This document shows positions 32,223 to 32,479 of a DNA stretch of 32,479 nt, one piece after another (within the stretch, counting starts at the first letter, position 1; the number at the start of each line of letters is the position of its first letter). Where the stretch lies: assembly GCA_012519905.1 (NCBI GenBank), contig JAAYPG010000027.1:1-32479 (forward strand), written 5' to 3'. A model generated the notes under the pieces. That model had not been told where the DNA came from. It worked only from the letters and a program-made list of their open reading frames with translations, and made no database searches. The DNA comes from Clostridiales bacterium. GTDB lineage: Bacteria > Bacillota > Clostridia > Lachnospirales > Lachnospiraceae. The position numbers and the translations under genes were made by a program.

Positions 32223-32479
32223 AAAATATAGACTAAAGAGGCTGTCGCATAAATAATTAAGGGAGTGTATATATTCCATCACACACTGATTAGTAGTACA
32301 GATTGTTATGATTTGTAAATCTTAATCGGACTAAAGTCCGCTTTAGATAATACAAATCACAGCAATCTGTTCTCCTAAATGTGCATGATTGGAACATATA
32401 CACCCCCTCTTACATTTATGCGACAGCCTCTTTAGTCTATATTTTTTACTCAGCTGCTTTAACTGACATTTCATTGGAT
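32189..32479. repeat. Large inverted repeat including inverted holin ends
   Basis: The outer arms (32189-32254 and 32414-32479) are identical and inverted over 66 bases, and may continue past the edge. The inner arms match only in part (for example GTGTATAT.TTCCA and ACAGATTG.T.TGATTTGTA in both), meeting at CGGACT-AA-AGTCCG near 32333. The arms include AGAGGCTGTCGCATAAAT, resembling terminal repeats of some insertion sequences and MITEs. Because the window ends inside it, its full extent is unknown. Confidence 0.85.
32446..32479 (-). CDS. 3' end of a second holin copy (partial, runs out of window)
   Basis: Reading the minus strand from the window edge, the last codons encode SNEMSVKAAE and a stop, identical to the end of the holin at 31932-32222. 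The rest lies beyond the edge, so I cannot say whether it is complete. Confidence 0.6.
   Translation of the reverse strand, partial: SNEMSVKAAE

Noticed and set aside
1-32479. CRISPR arrays, tRNA and rRNA genes
   Set aside because: No regularly spaced direct repeats, cloverleaf runs or rRNA segments were noticed in the gaps; not tested by software.

Overview
The window looks like chromosomal DNA of a low-GC, monoderm anaerobe of the class Clostridia, most likely Lachnospiraceae or a near relative. The evidence is an NADH-linked multimeric [FeFe] hydrogenase operon with a Rex-like operator, a T-box in front of ileS, a DarA c-di-AMP receptor, a PerR-type regulator, a QueT gene behind a preQ1 riboswitch, and YtrA-type GntR/ABC cassettes. 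There is no rRNA, tRNA or CRISPR array. The assignment is inferred from gene content only.

Region 1 (1-7400) is a visibly AT-richer, accessory-looking bacteriocin locus. It holds the 3' end of an ABC exporter, two small double-glycine-leader peptides rich in Gly/Ala, a membrane protein that is a candidate immunity factor, an unrecognised 150-aa protein, an HlyD-type adaptor, a TolC-like coiled-coil protein directly abutting it, a CPBP (Abi) membrane protease and a second membrane protein similar in layout to the first candidate immunity factor. A TolC-like partner in an apparently single-membrane organism is the unusual part.

Region 2 (7400-15340) is core genome: promoter, tRNA-Ile T-box and a type-2-like ileS with a Cys/His-rich insert; darA; a trigger-factor/FKBP-like lipoprotein; a short promoter-plus-terminator leader; a DEAD-box helicase with a DbpA-type C-terminus; and a PerR-like Fur protein. 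It ends in a bidirectional terminator shared with a convergent small gene that resembles the DUF1874 (STIV B116, ring-nuclease) fold.

Region 3 (15340-25830) is a hydrogen/redox locus built around a divergent promoter region. On the minus strand lies an operon of NuoE-like HydC, a GHKL ATPase, a small [2Fe-2S] protein, NuoF-like HydB and HydA, with a Rex-like box lying just upstream of its -10. On the plus strand are a PAS-PAS-degenerate GGDEF protein, a DRTGG protein, an RsbW-like ATPase, a sensory-type [FeFe] hydrogenase whose proton-relay cysteine position is alanine, a second DRTGG protein and a PHP phosphoesterase. The second set reads as a regulatory module that senses H2 or redox state, while the first set makes or uses H2.

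Region 4 (25830-32479) holds asnS, queT on the minus strand with its preQ1-I riboswitch, and a five-gene ABC/GntR cassette under a promoter overlapped by two perfect palindromes. A lone phage-type holin follows. The window ends inside a large inverted repeat that contains the inverted 3' end of a second holin copy.
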